A stretch of DNA of 8,452 nucleotides from JBEVEP01 sp040512755. Lineage in GTDB: Bacteria > Pseudomonadota > Alphaproteobacteria > Rhizobiales > Rhizobiaceae. The translations under genes were made by a program, and so were the position numbers. Positions 6,952-8,452 of the stretch are shown here, piece after piece. The notes below the pieces were generated by a model. That model made no database searches. It was not told where the DNA came from and worked only from the letters and a program-made list of their open reading frames with translations. The DNA lies in contig JBEVEP010000020.1 in the NCBI GenBank assembly GCA_040512755.1, forward strand, positions 1-8,452, in the 5' to 3' direction. Numbering within the stretch: position 1 is the first letter of the stretch; each line of letters starts with the position of its first letter.

Positions 6952-7823
6952 GCGGCCACCGGCGCAGGCCGGCCGGTATGTCGCGCCTTGCCGGCGGCTG
7001 CAGTCACAGCGCGCGAGACGATTTCCAGCGCTGCCTCGCTTCGGTACTCCGCGCTTCCGCGAACATCGCTGATCGGCTGAAGCTCTGTCAGATGACGGGC
7101 GTAAACAATCTCCCGCAAATTGCCACCGGCTGGATAGCCCCGCAATGCGGTTTCGAGCGGCCTCAGGCGCATCGCGACCGGCGAGCACGCGCCGACCGCT
7201 ATTGCAGCATCCTCGATCAGGCCATCGCTTCTCACTGCGATTCGTGCAGCTGTCATGGCAATGGAGATAACGAGATAGCGGCGCGCACCGAGCTTGAAGA
7301 ATGACGAAGCGCCTGCTGCCGACTGCTTGGGGACGCGAACCGCCGTCACGAGTTCAGACCCCTGCAACGCTGTCCGGCGATTGCCCAGAATAAGGCGCTC
7401 TAGGGGAAGGTATCGGACGGTGTCCCGGGAACCGATCTCGACTTCAGCATCCAGTACCATCAGCGCCGGAACGCCATCCGCCGCTGGCGAAGCGTTACAC
7501 AGGTTCCCGGCAACCGTCGCTGTGTTCTGGATCTGGACCGAGCCTACTTCACACGCCGCTTCCTTCAGCGCATCGAACGCAGGCGGTAAAGGACTTGCAA
7601 GGATATCGGTCCAGGTGGTGCGCGCGCCGATAACGAAATGTGTCTCGGTCTCCGAAATACCGCGCAAATCGTCGAGCCCGTTGATGTCGAGCACGTTTTC
7701 CTTCAACGGCTGATTGGCATGGGCTGGATAGAGGTCGGTACCGCCGGCAAAAATGCGCCACTGCCCTTCTGCGAGCAGCGCAAGCGCTTCTCCCACCGTC
7801 GTCGGTTTCGCGTAACGAGTCAC
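6948..7823 (-). CDS. FAD-binding subunit of molybdenum hydroxylase (CoxM/XdhB-like, 291 aa)
   Basis: Medium subunit of a xanthine-dehydrogenase-family enzyme. It carries FAD and passes electrons from the iron-sulfur clusters of the partner subunit to an external acceptor (NAD+ or another carrier; the sequence does not settle which). FAD-contact motifs are visible: FAGGTDLYP (residues 25-33) and TVAGNLCNASPAAD (103-116). The C-terminal CO-dehydrogenase-flavoprotein-type domain ends with ISDVRGSAEYRSEAAL (251-266). Length is normal for the family (about 280-300). Translation starts at GTG 7823 with a strong GGAGG at 7834-7830, six bases away. It is the first gene of the operon, and its stop overlaps the next start, which favours equal production of the two subunits. 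Assignment to nicotinate oxidation comes from the operon, not from this subunit itself. Confidence 0.93.
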   Translation of the reverse strand: MTRYAKPTTVGEALALLAEGQWRIFAGGTDLYPAHANQPLKENVLDINGLDDLRGISETETHFVIGARTTWTDILASPLPPAFDALKEAACEVGSVQIQNTATVAGNLCNASPAADGVPALMVLDAEVEIGSRDTVRYLPLERLILGNRRTALQGSELVTAVRVPKQSAAGASSFFKLGARRYLVISIAMTAARIAVRSDGLIEDAAIAVGACSPVAMRLRPLETALRGYPAGGNLREIVYARHLTELQPISDVRGSAEYRSEAALEIVSRAVTAAAGKARHTGRPAPVAA

Positions 7824-7845
7824 ACGATGCCTCCATCAGTGAGAC

Positions 7846-7898
7846 TACGCGAAATTCGTTCGTGTGCAAATGATATCCGGCGAGCACCGTTGAAGCAC
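7846..7898 (-). promoter_or_regulatory. Candidate promoter and operator of the minus-strand operon
   Basis: Reading the minus strand, a TATCAT -10-like box (7875-7870) lies 17 bases after a weak -35 at 7898-7893 (GTGCTT). Transcription would start near 7863, about 40 bases before the GTG start at 7823. A small inverted repeat, CGAA-A-TTCG (7850-7858), lies about 5-13 bases downstream of that predicted start. That is a place where a MarR repressor could block transcription. The -35 match is poor and the repeat is short, so this is a candidate only. Confidence 0.3.
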
Positions 7899-7946
7899 TT
7901 GTCTGGCTGCGGCCTACCCGCTGCAGATGCGACGGACATCAGCCCG

Positions 7947-7977
7947 CGAAAGACGGTTGACGGCGGTGCCGTTTTTT
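7947..7977 (+). terminator. Terminator-like hairpin with T-run, with an alternative pairing
   Basis: On the plus strand ACGGC (7960-7964) pairs with GCCGT (7968-7972) across GGT, and a run of T extends to 7977. This is the shape of a short intrinsic terminator. The upstream ACGG (7953-7956) could pair instead with CCGT (7969-7972), which would exclude the first hairpin. No plus-strand gene ends here. It could therefore be an attenuator in a pncA leader if that transcript starts upstream, a shield between divergent transcripts, or chance. The stem is only five pairs. Confidence 0.3.
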
Positions 7978-7992
7978 CGTGTCCTTCGCCGA

Positions 7993-8097
7993 GCAATTCC
8001 AGGAAAAGTGGAAACCGGTTTTCCGCCGGAATTGCGTTGCAAGAAGGACTCAGAGCGGTTCAATCAAACTGAACCGCTAAAGCGCACAAAGCGCTTT
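7993..8097. repeat. Mosaic intergenic repeat of three hairpins (RIME-like)
   Basis: Three inverted repeats follow one another. First, GCAATTCC (7993-8000) with GGAATTGC (8028-8035), and an inner GGAAAA/TTTTCC pair around an AAACCGGTTT palindrome. Second, AGCGGTTCA (8054-8062) with TGAACCGCT (8070-8078), a perfect 9-base stem. Third, AAAGCGC (8079-8085) with GCGCTTT (8091-8097), a perfect 7-base stem. From memory, units reading 'aattccaggaaaagtg...cggttttccg...ggaattgcg' followed by 'gagcggttca...tgaaccgct' are scattered through intergenic DNA of Hyphomicrobiales, so this is probably one copy of a genome-wide element and not a locus-specific operator. It occupies the space directly before pncA, ending 18 bases from its start codon. 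Confidence 0.7.
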
Positions 8098-8115
8098 TCA
8101 GAAACGGGGCGCCCT

Positions 8116-8452
8116 ATGGCTACGCATGCTCTGATCGTGATCGATGTTCAGAATGATTTTTGCCCTGGCGGAGCGCTTGCCGTCGCCGGCGGCGATGAAG
8201 TCGTGCCGATCATCAATGAGCTCTCACCTAATTTCGAGCATTTGATACTGACGCAGGATTGGCATCCGGCACATCATTCGAGCTTCGCCTCGAGCCACCC
8301 CGGCAGGCAGCACTTCGAAACGATCATGATGCCCTATGGGGAACAGACATTGTGGCCCGACCATTGCGTCCAGGGTTCCGGGGGGGCAGCCTTTCACCCT
8401 CACTTGAACCGCACCCGATGCGAACTGATTATTCGGAAAGGCTTCCGCCATC
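8116..8452 (+). CDS. pncA: Nicotinamidase / pyrazinamidase PncA, 3' end outside window
   Basis: The first 112 residues of a PncA of the isochorismatase-like hydrolase family are present. It converts nicotinamide to nicotinate and ammonia in the cytoplasm. Visible landmarks are VIDVQNDFCPGGALAV (residues 8-23) with catalytic Asp10, the metal-site run DWHPAHHSSF (48-57) with Asp48 and His50, WPDHCVQGS (80-88) with metal ligand His83, and IIRKGF (105-110) with catalytic Lys108. The catalytic cysteine lies beyond the edge. The ATG at 8116 has a GGGG-type weak ribosome binding site a few bases upstream. The gene diverges from the nicotinate operon across 292 bases. PncA normally serves NAD salvage; here its position suggests it also feeds nicotinamide into degradation. 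A run of seven G near 8380 is in frame and does not disturb the reading. Confidence 0.95.
   Translation, partial: MATHALIVIDVQNDFCPGGALAVAGGDEVVPIINELSPNFEHLILTQDWHPAHHSSFASSHPGRQHFETIMMPYGEQTLWPDHCVQGSGGAAFHPHLNRTRCELIIRKGFRH

Noticed and set aside
6952..7188. Extending the large hydroxylase subunit to an upstream ATG at 7188 (1044 residues)
   Set aside because: The extra 79 residues overlap the FAD subunit gene by about 240 bases in another frame, are rich in Arg and Cys, and match no domain. The start at 6951 gives the standard N-terminus of the iron-sulfur domain and an ATGA overlap.
7957..7985. TTGACG as a -35 box for pncA
   Set aside because: The hexamer is good, but no acceptable -10 sequence appears 16-18 bases downstream, and the stretch is taken up by the terminator-like hairpin.
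8375..8390. Run of seven G in pncA as a possible frameshift
   Set aside because: The frame continues cleanly through WPDHCVQGSGGAAFHP into the conserved IIRKGF segment, so no shift is needed.
8224..8451. Minus-strand frame of 75 codons opposite pncA
   Set aside because: The plus strand encodes PncA with its catalytic and metal residues; the minus frame is a shadow.
1..8452. CRISPR arrays, tRNA or rRNA genes, transposases, prophage or toxin-antitoxin genes
   Set aside because: No regularly spaced direct repeats, cloverleaf structures, transposase motifs or such protein families were seen on either strand.

Overview
The window looks like chromosome of a GC-rich alphaproteobacterium, most likely of the order Hyphomicrobiales (rhizobia and relatives). 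Two things suggest this. The genes are GC-rich and tightly packed with many 4-base overlaps. The intergenic DNA also carries hairpin-rich mosaic repeats (7993-8097 and probably 3-93) of a type I recall from Mesorhizobium and Bradyrhizobium genomes. The taxonomic call rests on memory and style, not on a marker gene.

The core is one six-gene minus-strand operon running from 7823 down to 547. In transcription order it encodes: an FAD subunit of a molybdenum hydroxylase; a fused [2Fe-2S] plus molybdopterin subunit; a 6-hydroxynicotinate reductase-type iron-sulfur protein; a UPF0280 (ApbE-like) protein; a DUF1185/AA_synth protein; and a MarR-family regulator. Four of the five junctions are 4-base ATGA or GTGA overlaps. 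The fifth is a 15-base gap with a good ribosome binding site. Diverging from it on the plus strand at 8116 is pncA (nicotinamidase), cut by the window edge.

Read together, the genes describe a nicotinamide/nicotinate breakdown locus of the reductive type. PncA would make nicotinate, the Mo-hydroxylase would make 6-hydroxynicotinate, and the reductase would make 1,4,5,6-tetrahydro-6-oxonicotinate. The MarR protein would sense an intermediate. The known next enzyme, the amidohydrolase-type enamidase of Eubacterium barkeri, is not in the window. DUF1185 and UPF0280 have no established job here. From family knowledge I propose that UPF0280 attaches the covalent flavin reported for the E. barkeri reductase, and that DUF1185 is a candidate for opening the cyclic enamide. 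Both are hypotheses.

Region by region: 1-163 is non-coding and hairpin-rich. A small exported-looking cysteine protein lies at 394-164 (minus). Positions 395-546 are intergenic, with a TGC-rich 13-base inverted repeat. The operon fills 547-7823. The divergent control region 7824-8115 holds a probable operon promoter, a terminator-like hairpin and the mosaic repeat. pncA starts at 8116.
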